Assembly: GCF_002797415.1 (NCBI RefSeq)
Contig: NZ_KZ454944.1
Span: 3,118,665 to 3,182,664 of the forward strand
Reading direction: 5' to 3'
Length of the DNA: 64,000 nt
DNA from: Bacillus alkalisoli
GTDB lineage: Bacteria; Bacillota; Bacilli; Bacillales; Bacillaceae_I
The position numbers and the translations under genes were made by a program. Positions 43,080 through 53,012 of this stretch are shown piece after piece (the first letter of the stretch is position 1; every line of letters starts with the position of its first letter). The notes under the pieces were generated by a model, which saw only the letters and a program-made list of their open reading frames with translations, ran no database searches and had not been told where the DNA came from.

Positions 43080-43952
43080 TTAGTTAGTAGGTAGATATTC
43101 CCTCCATTCTTTCCAAGCTTCCATATAACCACTAAGATCGTGCGGGTGAACTTTAATACATACTCCAATACGTGTATATAACTGAAAAAGAACTTCATCC
43201 AAAAGCCGCTCCTTAGTAAAAGAAGCCTGACTGTTCCACAATGAAAACGATAAAAAAAGCGTGCTTAAATTTAGACTATCAGGTGAAGAACAAAATGCAT
43301 AAGTAAAATCGTAAATTTTCGGTCCAATTAATGGTGATGGGTCAATAACTCCTTCTAATTGGTTATGCAAAAACACAAAATTATGTACACCTGTATCTCC
43401 ATGCAAATAATACTTTTCTTCTTGTTTATGATATCCTCTTAATTTTTTTACCAAAATCTCAACTCTTTTATGGTCCTCACTTGGAAGAAAATCTCCAATA
43501 TACTTTTGGGCAGACTCTAAACTACTTTCGTTGAAATCTGACCAAGTTTTTCTATGGATTCCATTTATTCTTCCCCAAGGAGTGTCTATGTCCACCTTTT
43601 CGTATTTGGAGAAAAGTTCTTTTATTAAAATTGTCATCCATTCTCTTTTAGAACCCCGATTATAATGGGTCTCGCCAAAAATATAAGAGTAGACAATAAA
43701 TTCTTTTTCATTGTCTGTGTAAAGAACATCTGGTAACAACCTTACATCCTTATATGTCATAAGAAAGTCCTCAGTTGCGCTAATAACCATAGGATTGTCT
43801 ATTTTTATTACATAAGATGGAATTTTATTGAAAAGGAGATTATATAAAACACCAGAAGTTGTACCACTTTTTAGCTCCTTCCATTCCAAACCATCATTTA
43901 TTATCAAACCTTTATTTAGTAGAATATCAATGATATTATTAATTTTTTCCAT
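43080..43952 (-). CDS. APH-family kinase-like phosphotransferase
   Basis: 290 residues. The catalytic loop YLHGDTGVHNFVF (HGDxxxxN) and the metal-binding GVIDPSPLIGPKIYDF are intact, at about residues 195-225. The N-terminal lobe is short and atypical. Such proteins phosphorylate aminoglycosides, homoserine or choline-like compounds, and the sequence does not point to a particular resistance class. It sits among single small genes without a clear partner. Confidence 0.75.
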   Translation of the reverse strand: MEKINNIIDILLNKGLIINDGLEWKELKSGTTSGVLYNLLFNKIPSYVIKIDNPMVISATEDFLMTYKDVRLLPDVLYTDNEKEFIVYSYIFGETHYNRGSKREWMTILIKELFSKYEKVDIDTPWGRINGIHRKTWSDFNESSLESAQKYIGDFLPSEDHKRVEILVKKLRGYHKQEEKYYLHGDTGVHNFVFLHNQLEGVIDPSPLIGPKIYDFTYAFCSSPDSLNLSTLFLSFSLWNSQASFTKERLLDEVLFQLYTRIGVCIKVHPHDLSGYMEAWKEWREYLPTN

Positions 43953-44165
43953 CTCTTAATCCTCATTTGTTAATTTTTATAAAACTATTTCAACAATTTG
44001 CTGAAATTTTTGTCAAGTGTATGCATTGCTTTCAGCCACACAACCATCATTAATATTTGTTAAAGACCTCTAGTGTAGAACAAAAACTTAACGTGTATCT
44101 AGGTTTGCAAAACCTGAGACTATTTCTTAAAAAGGTACTACGAAGAATTGCTAACTTATTTACCG

Positions 44166-44936
44166 TTAAATTTTTCTTTCTTGATTTAAATACTCAGCAT
44201 AAAGTAATTTCATAGCCTCTAAGATTAATTCATCAGCAACTTTGTAGTTATTTCTATTTGGTAAATTCTTAGCTCCTAAAACATACAAGAAAGGATTTTT
44301 AGAGAACTCTCCTAATATCCCAATGTCCACCACAACATCCTCTAATCCGCCAGTCATATGATTGAGGAGATGAGTCGGAATACCGTCAATTTCACCTCTT
44401 TGCCTAACTAAACCAGTAATAATAGGACTCCATAACTCTGGTGTTTCTTTGTAACCATTAAATATTAAACGCAATACTTCAAAAACCTGAATCAATTCTC
44501 CTTGGTTTTCAAGGTTCCTAGGGTTTTGTGTAATATTTATATTTACAAAATATGTTTTGATTTTTGTATTAATCTTTTCCCATCCACCACAAAACTGAAC
44601 AATACTATCCGCAACACTGCTATCATGACAGGCAATCATCACTTCAACAGCTTCTTGCAAAGTTAAGGTTTCTCTTGTTTGGAAGTGAGGATATATTTCC
44701 TTACTGTCTTCTTTTGGATTAAAGCTAATTCCAGTAACTACGTTATTCCAATTATGTCGCCCTTCTTCTACTAATTTGGCAACACAAAAAGCAATTGCAA
44801 CTTTAGCAGCAGAAGCCAGCGGTACAGAAAATTCTTCATTTATTGAAACAACTTTATCTTGATTTAATAATGAAAAAACAATAATTCCTATTTCCCCTGA
44901 TTCTATTTCCTTTAATTTCTCGATGAAATTTTGCAT
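44166..44936 (-). CDS. Cytoplasmic serine hydrolase of the class A beta-lactamase fold
   Basis: 256 residues. The SxxK motif is SAAK (Ser42, Lys45) and the helix around HDSSVAD (about residue 104) takes the place of SDN. The KTG position reads MTG (HMTGGLEDVVVDIGIL). There is no signal peptide, so it should remain in the cytoplasm, unlike a true beta-lactamase. It is more likely an esterase- or amidase-like relative than a resistance enzyme. Confidence 0.75.
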   Translation of the reverse strand: MQNFIEKLKEIESGEIGIIVFSLLNQDKVVSINEEFSVPLASAAKVAIAFCVAKLVEEGRHNWNNVVTGISFNPKEDSKEIYPHFQTRETLTLQEAVEVMIACHDSSVADSIVQFCGGWEKINTKIKTYFVNINITQNPRNLENQGELIQVFEVLRLIFNGYKETPELWSPIITGLVRQRGEIDGIPTHLLNHMTGGLEDVVVDIGILGEFSKNPFLYVLGAKNLPNRNNYKVADELILEAMKLLYAEYLNQERKI

Positions 44937-44982
44937 TTTTTGCCCCGCTTCACACTATATAATATTTAATAAAACTAACTTC

Positions 44983-45486
44983 CTAAAAAGATGTCCTTTG
45001 CTTCAAAAAAGCACAATCCAGTATTTCTTGATATAAAATGTGCCAATCATGATAGTATGAGGAAACATCACTTGGGTTTATAAACATACGTTGGTCAGAT
45101 TCATAATTACCCTCGAAAGTGAGCAGCTTTGTAATATTCATTTTATAAAACACTTGATAACCCACCTTTGGATATGGACTGTCTTCTGTCCATAAAGGAT
45201 TTTCACTATGGTCAACAATTATGTGTCCTAACAACTTACATTCTCCTTCTATATAACCTTCTTCCAGTGCTTCCCGTTTAAAGCACTCCTCTGGTGTTTC
45301 ACCAGATTCTATATGTCCACCTGGAAAATCCCATCCTCTATGATTTAAATCAACTAATAGTAACTTTTCACCTTTAAAACAAAATCCATGTACACTTGTG
45401 ATTAGATTAACTTGAGGAAGTAAGCTATTTTTCACCCAAGTTAATTTTACTTTTGCTTCTCCCCACTTCACAATAATTGTAGTCAT
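44983..45486 (-). CDS. Nudix hydrolase
   Basis: 167 residues. The Nudix box is GHIESGETPEECFKREALEE (about residues 56-75), with the metal-binding REALEE intact and Tyr replacing the usual Gly after it. It would hydrolyse a nucleoside-diphosphate-linked compound. It overlaps the upstream gene by 4 nt and is translationally coupled to it. Confidence 0.85.
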   Translation of the reverse strand: MTTIIVKWGEAKVKLTWVKNSLLPQVNLITSVHGFCFKGEKLLLVDLNHRGWDFPGGHIESGETPEECFKREALEEGYIEGECKLLGHIIVDHSENPLWTEDSPYPKVGYQVFYKMNITKLLTFEGNYESDQRMFINPSDVSSYYHDWHILYQEILDCAFLKQRTSF

Positions 45487-46253
45487 ATATTATCTCCTTT
45501 AAGGTAATCTAACGGATCTACAATCGTACATATTTTGCTTTCTTCAAGAAACTTAGTAACTATTGAACTATGAGAACACCCAACTATTAATAAAATACTT
45601 TCATTTTTTGATTCCATAAGACGCGTTAAATTAGAAAAGATAATTAAGTTTCTTTTGTACCACCAAGTTAACCAATCCACACCAACATAGTTGTTTAATT
45701 CTCCTATTCGAGCCATATTTACATATAGCTTATGCAGCTGTTTTAGAAAGAATGGATCATTAAGCTCTTTATAAAACTCCAATACACTCTTATTTCTATA
45801 TAATTCAGGAAAATGAATTCCTTCAAATAATTCTATATAAAGGTCCTTCTGGTTATTTTTTAACCACGCTTCGACTTCTTCATAGTCTTTATCTACTTCT
45901 CCCATCCAATCAACTGCAAAGATCTGTTCGTGTTGTAATTTGCCAGCAAGTCGAAACCCAATTTGATATATTTCGTTCATTTCTAAATTAAAATTACCAT
46001 GTTTGTATAGCTGGTAATTTCTATTCAAATCCTCATTATTATCCGCTACCATTTCCACTGCAATTTTTGTAGGGTAAAACTCTTCTAATTTACATACTAA
46101 ATTTATTATTTCTTCTTGTCTTTCCTTAGAATTCAATTCTTCAAAATTACTCATGTGACAAGATCCAAGTATTAATACCTTAGGTTTATCTAACACAGCA
46201 TGGTCTCCAATCTTTAGTAATGAAACAACTAATTTAGTACAGCTTATCTTCAT
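45483..46253 (-). CDS. DUF5694/TraB-like protein
   Basis: 256 residues. VLILGSCHMSNF near the start, a central KIAVEMV, and LLIVGCSHSSIV near the end form the GxxH...GxxH pattern of the TraB/GumN-like erythromycin-esterase-type fold labelled DUF5694. A hydrolase role is possible but unproven. It is the first gene of a pair with the Nudix gene. Confidence 0.65.
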   Translation of the reverse strand: MKISCTKLVVSLLKIGDHAVLDKPKVLILGSCHMSNFEELNSKERQEEIINLVCKLEEFYPTKIAVEMVADNNEDLNRNYQLYKHGNFNLEMNEIYQIGFRLAGKLQHEQIFAVDWMGEVDKDYEEVEAWLKNNQKDLYIELFEGIHFPELYRNKSVLEFYKELNDPFFLKQLHKLYVNMARIGELNNYVGVDWLTWWYKRNLIIFSNLTRLMESKNESILLIVGCSHSSIVTKFLEESKICTIVDPLDYLKGDNI

Positions 46254-46336
46254 TTTACAATATTTACATAATTATAATACTAATTATTCTAACATTTCTC
46301 GATTAATTTCAAAATTTATATCATTGTGAGTATAAA

Positions 46337-46362
46337 AAGAAGCCACCGTTAAGTAGCTTCTT
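46337..46362 (-). terminator. Terminator of spoVR
   Basis: AAGAAGC pairs with GCTTCTT over a 12-nt loop. Minus strand followed by TTTTATAC. It lies immediately beyond the stop of spoVR. Confidence 0.65.
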
Positions 46363-46367
46363 CACTC

Positions 46368-47780
46368 TTAAATATACTTCCTCTGCACCGTCTTCCCATC
46401 ATACGTAAACAACACGTTCTTCGTTTCAATAACGGATTCCATATGAACTGGACGACCCCATAATTGATAAATGTAAGGTAATACTTTCTCTAAATATTTC
46501 AGATCAAGTTCTACACCTTCATACCAATGTTTCAAATACAGTTCTCCTGCTTTCATGTAGTCTCCATCATTTACTGTGATGTATGGGAAACCACCGTTTA
46601 CTCGCATGTTGATAAGTTGATCGCGGACTTGTGTCCATTGCTTATCGACAATTTTGTAGTCTTTGCCTTGTTTTTGGAAAAGGTACATATCTTCTCTCAT
46701 CACTAGGTCTTTTGTTAAGTAATTACGGATAAAAGAAATGTCGGATTCAATTTCACGAACTTCAAACATTTTTTCACGACCCGACCCAGGTACCACGCCG
46801 TCTTTTTTCATTTGTTCGGTTGGATTGTTGAAGCGTTCTTCGATGTCTTCGAAGATTTTCAGACCGAGATAATATGGGTTTATGCTTGTTTTGGACGGTT
46901 GCACAACACCTGCGTTTAATTTTGCGAATTCGATTGCTTCGTCGCTTGTTAGGTCCATTTCTCTTAAGATGCGTTGGTGCCAGAAGGAAGCCCAGCCTTC
47001 GTTCATGATTTTGGTTTCTAGTTGAGGCCAGAAGTAGAGCATTTCTTCTCGCATCATCGTTAAAATATCCCGTTGCCATTCTTCCAATTCACGGCTATAT
47101 TGTTCAATAAATAATAAAATATCTTTTTCCGGTTGAGGTGGGAACTTCTTTTTTGTTTTTTTCGGTACAGCTTTTGGTTTGTTTCTGTCATCGAGTAACC
47201 ACAAATCACCATAGGACGATTGTTTTTTCATTTCTGTTTCTTCCTCTTGGTCCTCTAGGCTCCATGCTAGTTTCGGTCTCACAAGGGATGGATCGATATG
47301 TTCTTGAATGGCTAACACTGCATCTAAAAAGGATTCTACTTCACGTTTTCCATGTTCCTGTTCATAATATTTCACACGCTCGGCGGTAGCTGCCATGCTT
47401 TCCACCATTTCTCGCTTCGTGTTTTGGAAACGACAGTTATTTTTAAAGAAGTCACAGTGTGCGAGAACATGTGCAACTATAAGTTTATTTTGAATGATGG
47501 TATTCGTATCAAGTAAAAATGCGTAACAAGGGTTGGAGTTAATAACGAGTTCGTATATTTTACTTAAACCTAAATCATAGTGAAGTTTCATTTTATTAAA
47601 TTGTTTTCCAAAGCTCCAGTGGGAAAAGCGTGTTGGCATGCCATAAGCTCCAAACGTGTATATAATATCTGCTGGACAAATTTCGTAACGCATCGGATAA
47701 AAGTCTAGCCCAAATCCTTTGGCGATCTCTGTTATCTCATCAATAGCATAAAAGAGCGCTTTTTCGTCCTCTTTTCTCAA
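46368..47780 (-). CDS. spoVR: Stage V sporulation protein R
   Basis: 470 residues, full length for the family, with characteristic stretches ([58 protein letters not shown]). SpoVR is made in the mother cell and needed for proper spore cortex in B. subtilis. The HxxxHxxFF-type metal residues are present. It is a single gene. The presence of spoVR beside yhdB and azr matches the B. subtilis map. Confidence 0.95.
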   Translation of the reverse strand: MRKEDEKALFYAIDEITEIAKGFGLDFYPMRYEICPADIIYTFGAYGMPTRFSHWSFGKQFNKMKLHYDLGLSKIYELVINSNPCYAFLLDTNTIIQNKLIVAHVLAHCDFFKNNCRFQNTKREMVESMAATAERVKYYEQEHGKREVESFLDAVLAIQEHIDPSLVRPKLAWSLEDQEEETEMKKQSSYGDLWLLDDRNKPKAVPKKTKKKFPPQPEKDILLFIEQYSRELEEWQRDILTMMREEMLYFWPQLETKIMNEGWASFWHQRILREMDLTSDEAIEFAKLNAGVVQPSKTSINPYYLGLKIFEDIEERFNNPTEQMKKDGVVPGSGREKMFEVREIESDISFIRNYLTKDLVMREDMYLFQKQGKDYKIVDKQWTQVRDQLINMRVNGGFPYITVNDGDYMKAGELYLKHWYEGVELDLKYLEKVLPYIYQLWGRPVHMESVIETKNVLFTYDGKTVQRKYI

Positions 47781-47914
47781 AGTAACCCTCCCCTTTCCTC
47801 TTATCTCAATGTATGAACAAGTGTGGAAGATGATGATTTTCTTCTTTGTTAAACTTTATAATAATGTAGGCTTGTTTGGTGATATACTTTTAATAAGGAA
47901 TTGAGGTGCACATT

Positions 47915-48787
47915 GTGGAATACTTAATTTTTATTGTTATTGGTTTTTGTATCAGTATTTTATCTGGCTTTTTTGGAATTGGTGGAGGGTTTATTTTAAC
48001 TCCTTTTTTAATGTTATTTGGATACAGCCCTTTAGAGGCAATTGCAACTAGTCTTATGTTTTCAATCGGAACTTCACTTGCTGGAGTTTACGCTCATTAT
48101 AAAATGAAGAATATCCGTTGGAAGGAAGTTGCAATACTTGCTTCAAGTGGGGTTATAGCGACACAAGTTGCTTATCCTTTCGTAAAATGGCTAGAACATG
48201 TTGCATTAGATACGGTAGTTATTCCTGCTCTATATTTACTGCTATTAAGTTATTTTGCTTTTAAGATGTTAAGCAAAGAGAAGTCGTATGTTAGTATGGA
48301 TGCACAGAATCAGGAGAAACAAGGTACACCAATCTTTTTACTAATTTGCATTGGTTTCTTTGCCGGATTTTTATCAACAGCCTTAGGAGTTGGCGGTGGA
48401 TTTATTCTAGTACCATTACTTATTGCCTTCTTACGTTTTGAGTCGAAACACGCTGTTGCAACGAGTCTAGCTAGCATCATCTTTATCGTTTCAGCTGGAT
48501 TTACGACCTTTGCGGTACAAAATCCAATGAACTTTAGTATTGGGATTTTACTTATAGCCGGTGCAGTTATCGGAGCACCACTCGGAGCAAAAGCCACTAG
48601 TTTCGTTAAGAGCCGTATGATTCAAGTATTACTTGGATTGCTCTATATTACGACGATGACGAGTTTAGTTTTTAAGATGGTAAATTGGGATGAGGCAGGG
48701 TTCATTGTATTAATCGTTTATACTCTAGCTGTAAATTCATTTGTCTTTATTAAATTCTTTCAAAGAAAAGCTGTTGTTTCCCATTAA
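47915..48787 (+). CDS. TauE/SafE-family sulfite or anion exporter
   Basis: 290 residues with eight membrane segments and two copies of the family motif GFFGIGGGFILTPFL and TALGVGGGFILVPLL. GTG at 47915 is chosen because GAGGTG lies 6 nt upstream. GTG at 47906 lies inside that site. The substrate is probably a sulfur-containing anion, but it is not certain. It is a single gene between divergent spoVR and convergent mgtE. Confidence 0.88.
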   Translation: MEYLIFIVIGFCISILSGFFGIGGGFILTPFLMLFGYSPLEAIATSLMFSIGTSLAGVYAHYKMKNIRWKEVAILASSGVIATQVAYPFVKWLEHVALDTVVIPALYLLLLSYFAFKMLSKEKSYVSMDAQNQEKQGTPIFLLICIGFFAGFLSTALGVGGGFILVPLLIAFLRFESKHAVATSLASIIFIVSAGFTTFAVQNPMNFSIGILLIAGAVIGAPLGAKATSFVKSRMIQVLLGLLYITTMTSLVFKMVNWDEAGFIVLIVYTLAVNSFVFIKFFQRKAVVSH

Positions 48788-48821
48788 AGAAGCCGATGAC
48801 TTTTTTAGTCATCGGCTTCTT
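48787..48821. terminator. Bidirectional terminator
   Basis: AAGAAGCCGATGACT pairs perfectly with AGTCATCGGCTTCTT across T6, between the convergent exporter and mgtE. Confidence 0.88.
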
Positions 48822-48823
48822 AT

Positions 48824-50188
48824 TTATAATCCCATGTTAATTAAAAATACTGTTGCGATTCCAAAGTAAATAAATAGAGAAAGAATATCGTTTAATGTTG
48901 TAATTAGTGGACCAGAGGCAATCGCTGGGTCAATTTTTAACTTATAAAGAATAAGTGGAATGATTGTTCCTGCTAGTGTGCCAATGATCAATGTTATGAA
49001 AAGAGATAATCCAACGACTACACCTAACATTGGCTCATCTGTTTGCCACACAAAGGCTATGATGGAAATAAGTGCTCCACACACAACCCCTATTATTAGA
49101 CCTACTCCTAATTCACGAAGAACAAGTCTCGTTACAATATCTTTATCAATTTCGCGTGTAATTAAACCACGTACAACAACTGCTAAAGATTGCGTACCAG
49201 TATTACCAGTCATCCCAGCAATCATCGGCATGAAATATGCTAGGGCAACAAATTGGCCTAAAGTTTCTTCAAATCCACTGATAATACTACCAGATATAAG
49301 TCCAATGAATAAAAGCAAAATTAGCCAAGGTAAGCGACGTCTTGCCGCTACAACTGCTTTTGTATCAAAGTCAATATCTTTACCGGAAGCAGATAGTTTT
49401 TCAATATCTTCCGTTGCTTCACGAATAACTACGTCTAGAACGTCATCGACTGTTACAATACCAGCTAAAGTGCCATCTTCTTCAATTACAGGTACAGCTA
49501 AAAAGTCATATCTTTCAATGATGCGTGCCACTTCCTCTTGGTCTTGATCTACCCTTACAGAAATAACACGACTAAACATGATGTCTTCGATTTTCACAGT
49601 AGCATCCGCTAAAATAAGGTCTCGATAAGATACAACCCCTACTAGTTGTTTTTCATCGTTAATTACGTATAAGTAGTTGATAGTTTCCGCAATTTCTGCG
49701 TATGTTCTTAGCTTATCTACAACTTCACGAACCGTGTATGTTTTTGGAATCCATACGAAACGATTTGTCATCATACGACCCGCTGTTTCTGGCTCGTACT
49801 TCATTAAATCTTGAACGGCTGTAGATTCCGCTTTGTTCATTTTGGATAAGAATGCGTCTTTAATTTCTGGTTCTAATTCTTCAAAAAGCGAAGCAAGATC
49901 ATCATTATCCATTAAGTCCATTACTTTCGCAGATTTATCTACTCCGATTTTTTGAAACAATTCAAGCTGATTATCTTGAGGCAATTCTTGTATAAGTGCA
50001 GTTAACTGATCAATTGTTAAATAAGTTAAAAAACGAGTGCGATGTTTATCAGGCAATTGTTGATAAATAATAGCTGTATCGTACGGTTGTAATTCCTCTA
50101 ATATATCTTGAAATTCTTTTCGTTTTGCTTCTTTCAAACATTTAATAATATTGAGGATAATTTGATCCTCTGTTAAGTTCTTTAACAT
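48824..50188 (-). CDS. mgtE: MgtE magnesium transporter
   Basis: 454 residues. MgtE_N superhelical domain (about 5-130), two CBS domains (about 135-255) that gate the channel by bound Mg2+, then five membrane helices with the pore region (about 285-450; MPMIAGMTGNTGTQSLAVVVRG). It imports Mg2+. An M-box riboswitch and its terminator lie upstream on the same strand, so low Mg2+ should switch the gene on. GGAGGG is 6 nt before the ATG. Confidence 0.95.
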   Translation of the reverse strand: MLKNLTEDQIILNIIKCLKEAKRKEFQDILEELQPYDTAIIYQQLPDKHRTRFLTYLTIDQLTALIQELPQDNQLELFQKIGVDKSAKVMDLMDNDDLASLFEELEPEIKDAFLSKMNKAESTAVQDLMKYEPETAGRMMTNRFVWIPKTYTVREVVDKLRTYAEIAETINYLYVINDEKQLVGVVSYRDLILADATVKIEDIMFSRVISVRVDQDQEEVARIIERYDFLAVPVIEEDGTLAGIVTVDDVLDVVIREATEDIEKLSASGKDIDFDTKAVVAARRRLPWLILLLFIGLISGSIISGFEETLGQFVALAYFMPMIAGMTGNTGTQSLAVVVRGLITREIDKDIVTRLVLRELGVGLIIGVVCGALISIIAFVWQTDEPMLGVVVGLSLFITLIIGTLAGTIIPLILYKLKIDPAIASGPLITTLNDILSLFIYFGIATVFLINMGL

Positions 50189-50263
50189 TTCTCAACCCTC
50201 CCAAATCTGTGAGTAGAAGGGAAGTGTGAGAGCGTAGTTATTACATGTTGTTTGTTAACTTAT

Positions 50264-50371
50264 TCAGTTACCTATACTATCTAGGAAGAGCTGAATATGA
50301 AAACAGTAACGCTCTTCTACTCCATCTACTATATGTTTTGTCCTCGGACTAGGACCATTATCCATTTTCAT
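50264..50371 (-). CDS. 35-codon frame between the M-box terminator and mgtE
   Basis: ATG at 50371 follows CCGGAGGTG with good spacing and encodes a 35-residue peptide beginning MKMDNGPSPRTKHIVDG and ending in LFLDSIGN. It is made only when the riboswitch allows readthrough. No family was recognised. It could be a leader peptide or a small Mg2+-linked protein. Confidence 0.5.
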   Translation of the reverse strand: MKMDNGPSPRTKHIVDGVEERYCFHIQLFLDSIGN

Positions 50372-50402
50372 AATCACCTCCGGGAAATATTTCAGAAATA
50401 TT

Positions 50403-50421
50403 ACAGGTGCCAGGCACTTGT
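50403..50421. repeat. Short palindromic repeat, copy 1
   Basis: ACAGGTGCCAGGCACTTGT. The same GGTGCCAGGCAC core recurs at 54893 and, diverged, at 52371. It is a recurrent intergenic palindrome in Bacillaceae as I recall it. Confidence 0.6.
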
Positions 50422-50432
50422 AACACTCCAGT

Positions 50433-50469
50433 AAAAAACACCTTCATCGCTAAGTGGAATGAAGGTGTT
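50433..50469 (-). terminator. M-box expression-platform terminator
   Basis: AACACCTTCAT pairs with ATGAAGGTGTT, and on the minus strand the stem is followed by TTTTTTAC. It lies 40 nt after the M-box core, as expected for Mg2+-induced termination. Confidence 0.88.
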
Positions 50470-50506
50470 AATAAACGTAAAGACGTAGAAGTACGTATAC
50501 GAAATA

Positions 50507-50675
50507 AACTCCCCCATTCGTAGAGCTTTAGCACTGTGTGGCATAGGGTTACCCAGCTACATTAAAAACCACCTTATGTCGATAGTTTCTGTTGACCCAT
50601 TGGCGTCTTTGGACGTTTCTGGGCAGTAGCGTATCTCCTACACAGGAGCCTCACCTAACGAAGGTTATCTAATTG
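50507..50675 (-). ncRNA. M-box (ykoK leader) magnesium riboswitch
   Basis: Read on the minus strand the leader contains CTTCGTTAGGTGAGGCTCCT, TACTGCCCAGAAACGTCCAA, AATGGGTCAACAGAAA, CGACATAAGGTGG, AATGTAGCTGGGTAACC and a GAATGGGGGAG close, the conserved M-box segments in order. High Mg2+ folds it and favours the downstream terminator, shutting off mgtE. Confidence 0.93.
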
Positions 50676-50686
50676 TCACAACTACT

Positions 50687-50716
50687 ACTCTACATGGGAT
50701 AAAAACAGTTTGTCAA
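50687..50716 (-). promoter_or_regulatory. Sigma-A-type promoter of the M-box/mgtE unit
   Basis: TTGACA (50716-50711) and TAGAGT (50692-50687) with 18-bp spacing place the transcription start just before the M-box. The remaining 50717-50896 stretch shows no gene. Confidence 0.6.
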
Positions 50717-50896
50717 TGGTTTTTGGGCCATTCTTTTCTTCCATTAAGAATCTTTTCTTTCCTTTAAAATTGTAAGCACTTTTATTGGTAATTTACAAAA
50801 AAGTGATTTGCTAAAGGAGCTACAGAGGCATTCCGCTTCATTCTATATTATTATATTTCCTCTACCCGAAAACCTCTCACGTGTAACCCATTACCT

Positions 50897-51916
50897 CTAA
50901 CCTTCATCTTTAGTTTTTCTTTTATCTAAATATATTTTTTTTGCCTCCATTGCCAAAAACAATCCAACAGCTTTATTTCTGCCCCACTCTTCATCAAAAA
51001 CTGTCGTTGGAGGACTATTATCTTTTACATAATAAGAAATTTCAGGTGTAAAAGCTGGCCTTTTAAATTCACGACTAAACCAGTCTGTATAACCACCTCC
51101 AACTGCATTCTCTTCTGGAGTATCAAGTTTATAACCTGTTATATCAGATATTTTTTCAGCTATCCTTCGATTGCGTTCTAGTTCGGTACCTTTTTCACGA
51201 AATTCCCAATACAATACTCTACCTGATGAATGATAAGATAAAGCAGCTAAAGGTTTTATTTTCCTTGTGAACTTTACTAATGACCTAACCTCTTCCGCTT
51301 CTAATGGTCTCTTACCTTTATACAATTGGTAATAAGGCTTACTAATAGAACCTTTAATATCTTTCCATCCAGCCGGGTATTGACGATTCAGATCAATACC
51401 AACCCCATTTGCTTTCCACCTAGTGAAATCATTCTTACCACCATTCATGATGATTAGTTGCTTTTGTTTTTTCTTAGAAAGTTGTTTGATGCCTTCTTGT
51501 TGGATGGAAATGCCATCAGGGTTTACCATTGGAACAAACCATATGGATACATGATCTAAAATATCTGTTGAATATCCTTTTATCGTAGCTTTTGACTTAT
51601 ATTTTTTTGCATACTCTTCTAACATTTTCATCGTTAATGTACTTGTTAACCATTCGCGACCATGATGACCTCCTAATATGATAATACTCTGGTGGCCATT
51701 GCCTAATTTTGTTGCATAAATCGGTTTCCCGAAATGACTTCTACCAATTACAACTGTGACAAGCTCGTTGTTATATCGCTTATTTAATTTTATTAAGTCT
51801 GTTTGCATTCTTTCAAACGTATATATTTGAAGAGGGTTTACAATTTCTTTTTCAAATCCAGAACATAGTAACACCATAATTATCAAGCATAACTTTAATT
51901 TCATTTTCTTCTTCAT
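50897..51916 (-). CDS. M14-family zinc carboxypeptidase (cell-wall peptidase-like)
   Basis: 339 residues with a signal-like N-terminus. Zinc ligands HHGRE (HxxE, about residue 85) and the later LSYHSSG His are present, as is the catalytic Glu in TPEISYY near residue 297. RWKANGVGIDLNRQYPAGW is typical of Bacillus gamma-D-glutamyl-diamino-acid peptidases of M14. The probable job is trimming peptides of the wall or spore. It is a single gene. Confidence 0.85.
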   Translation of the reverse strand: MKKKMKLKLCLIIMVLLCSGFEKEIVNPLQIYTFERMQTDLIKLNKRYNNELVTVVIGRSHFGKPIYATKLGNGHQSIIILGGHHGREWLTSTLTMKMLEEYAKKYKSKATIKGYSTDILDHVSIWFVPMVNPDGISIQQEGIKQLSKKKQKQLIIMNGGKNDFTRWKANGVGIDLNRQYPAGWKDIKGSISKPYYQLYKGKRPLEAEEVRSLVKFTRKIKPLAALSYHSSGRVLYWEFREKGTELERNRRIAEKISDITGYKLDTPEENAVGGGYTDWFSREFKRPAFTPEISYYVKDNSPPTTVFDEEWGRNKAVGLFLAMEAKKIYLDKRKTKDEG

Positions 51917-52037
51917 ACCGTAAGTTTTCCCTAACTATTTCAAAAAATGACTTGGAGAATTGACCAACATTTACAACGAACTATTTAGTGAAAATGGCGC
52001 AAAATATTTTTAACTCCTTCACAGAGGAGGCAATACG

Positions 52038-52298
52038 ATGAACACTATTGACTATGATCGCGCTTTATATTACACACATCGATCGCAATGGGATAACCTA
52101 TTGATTTTGATGGTTCGTACAAAAGATGATTTTCTATCTAAGCATATTGAACAATTTTTACATTCGTACAACTTCTCCAAAGACTACCAGGTCATTGAGC
52201 GAAACTTATACCAGTTGCTACGCTATATTGACCATGCAATACAGATTAACTTGCCAAACCATGAGGAAACACATCAGGAGTACGTTAGTTTACAATAA
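52038..52298 (+). CDS. yhdB: YhdB-like protein
   Basis: 86 residues. The start YDRALYYTHRSQWDNLLILM and FLHSYNFSKDYQVIERNLYQLLR match what I recall of B. subtilis YhdB, and the position next to the azr/yhdA homologue supports it. The function is unknown. AGAGGAGG lies ahead of ATG 52038. Confidence 0.75.
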   Translation: MNTIDYDRALYYTHRSQWDNLLILMVRTKDDFLSKHIEQFLHSYNFSKDYQVIERNLYQLLRYIDHAIQINLPNHEETHQEYVSLQ

Positions 52299-52306
52299 GA
52301 AAAATT

Positions 52307-52335
52307 AGAGAAGGCTTTTGCGCCTTCTCTTTTTT
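52307..52335 (+). terminator. Terminator of yhdB
   Basis: AGAGAAGGC pairs perfectly with GCCTTCTCT and is followed by T6. Confidence 0.88.
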
Positions 52336-52355
52336 ACGTTACCTAAACATTAAAA

Positions 52356-52382
52356 AGCACCTGACAACATAAGTGCCAGGCG
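52356..52382. repeat. Short palindromic repeat, diverged copy
   Basis: AGCACCTGACA and AAGTGCCAGGCG flank an A-rich centre. The core resembles the copies at 50403 and 54893. Confidence 0.45.
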
Positions 52383-52397
52383 TTCTTAATTCCCTTT

Positions 52398-52943
<546 letters not shown>

Positions 52944-53012
52944 TTATAGTTTACATTTTTTGTTGTCCTTTTAAATCGTAGGAATGGTGTGAATTTTTCT
53001 CATTCTATAGTC

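Noticed and set aside
47138-47389. Frame antisense to spoVR
   Set aside because: It is a shadow of a well-conserved gene on the other strand.
48960-49547. 195-codon frame antisense to mgtE
   Set aside because: It mirrors mgtE codons, has no ribosome site and no recognisable domain.
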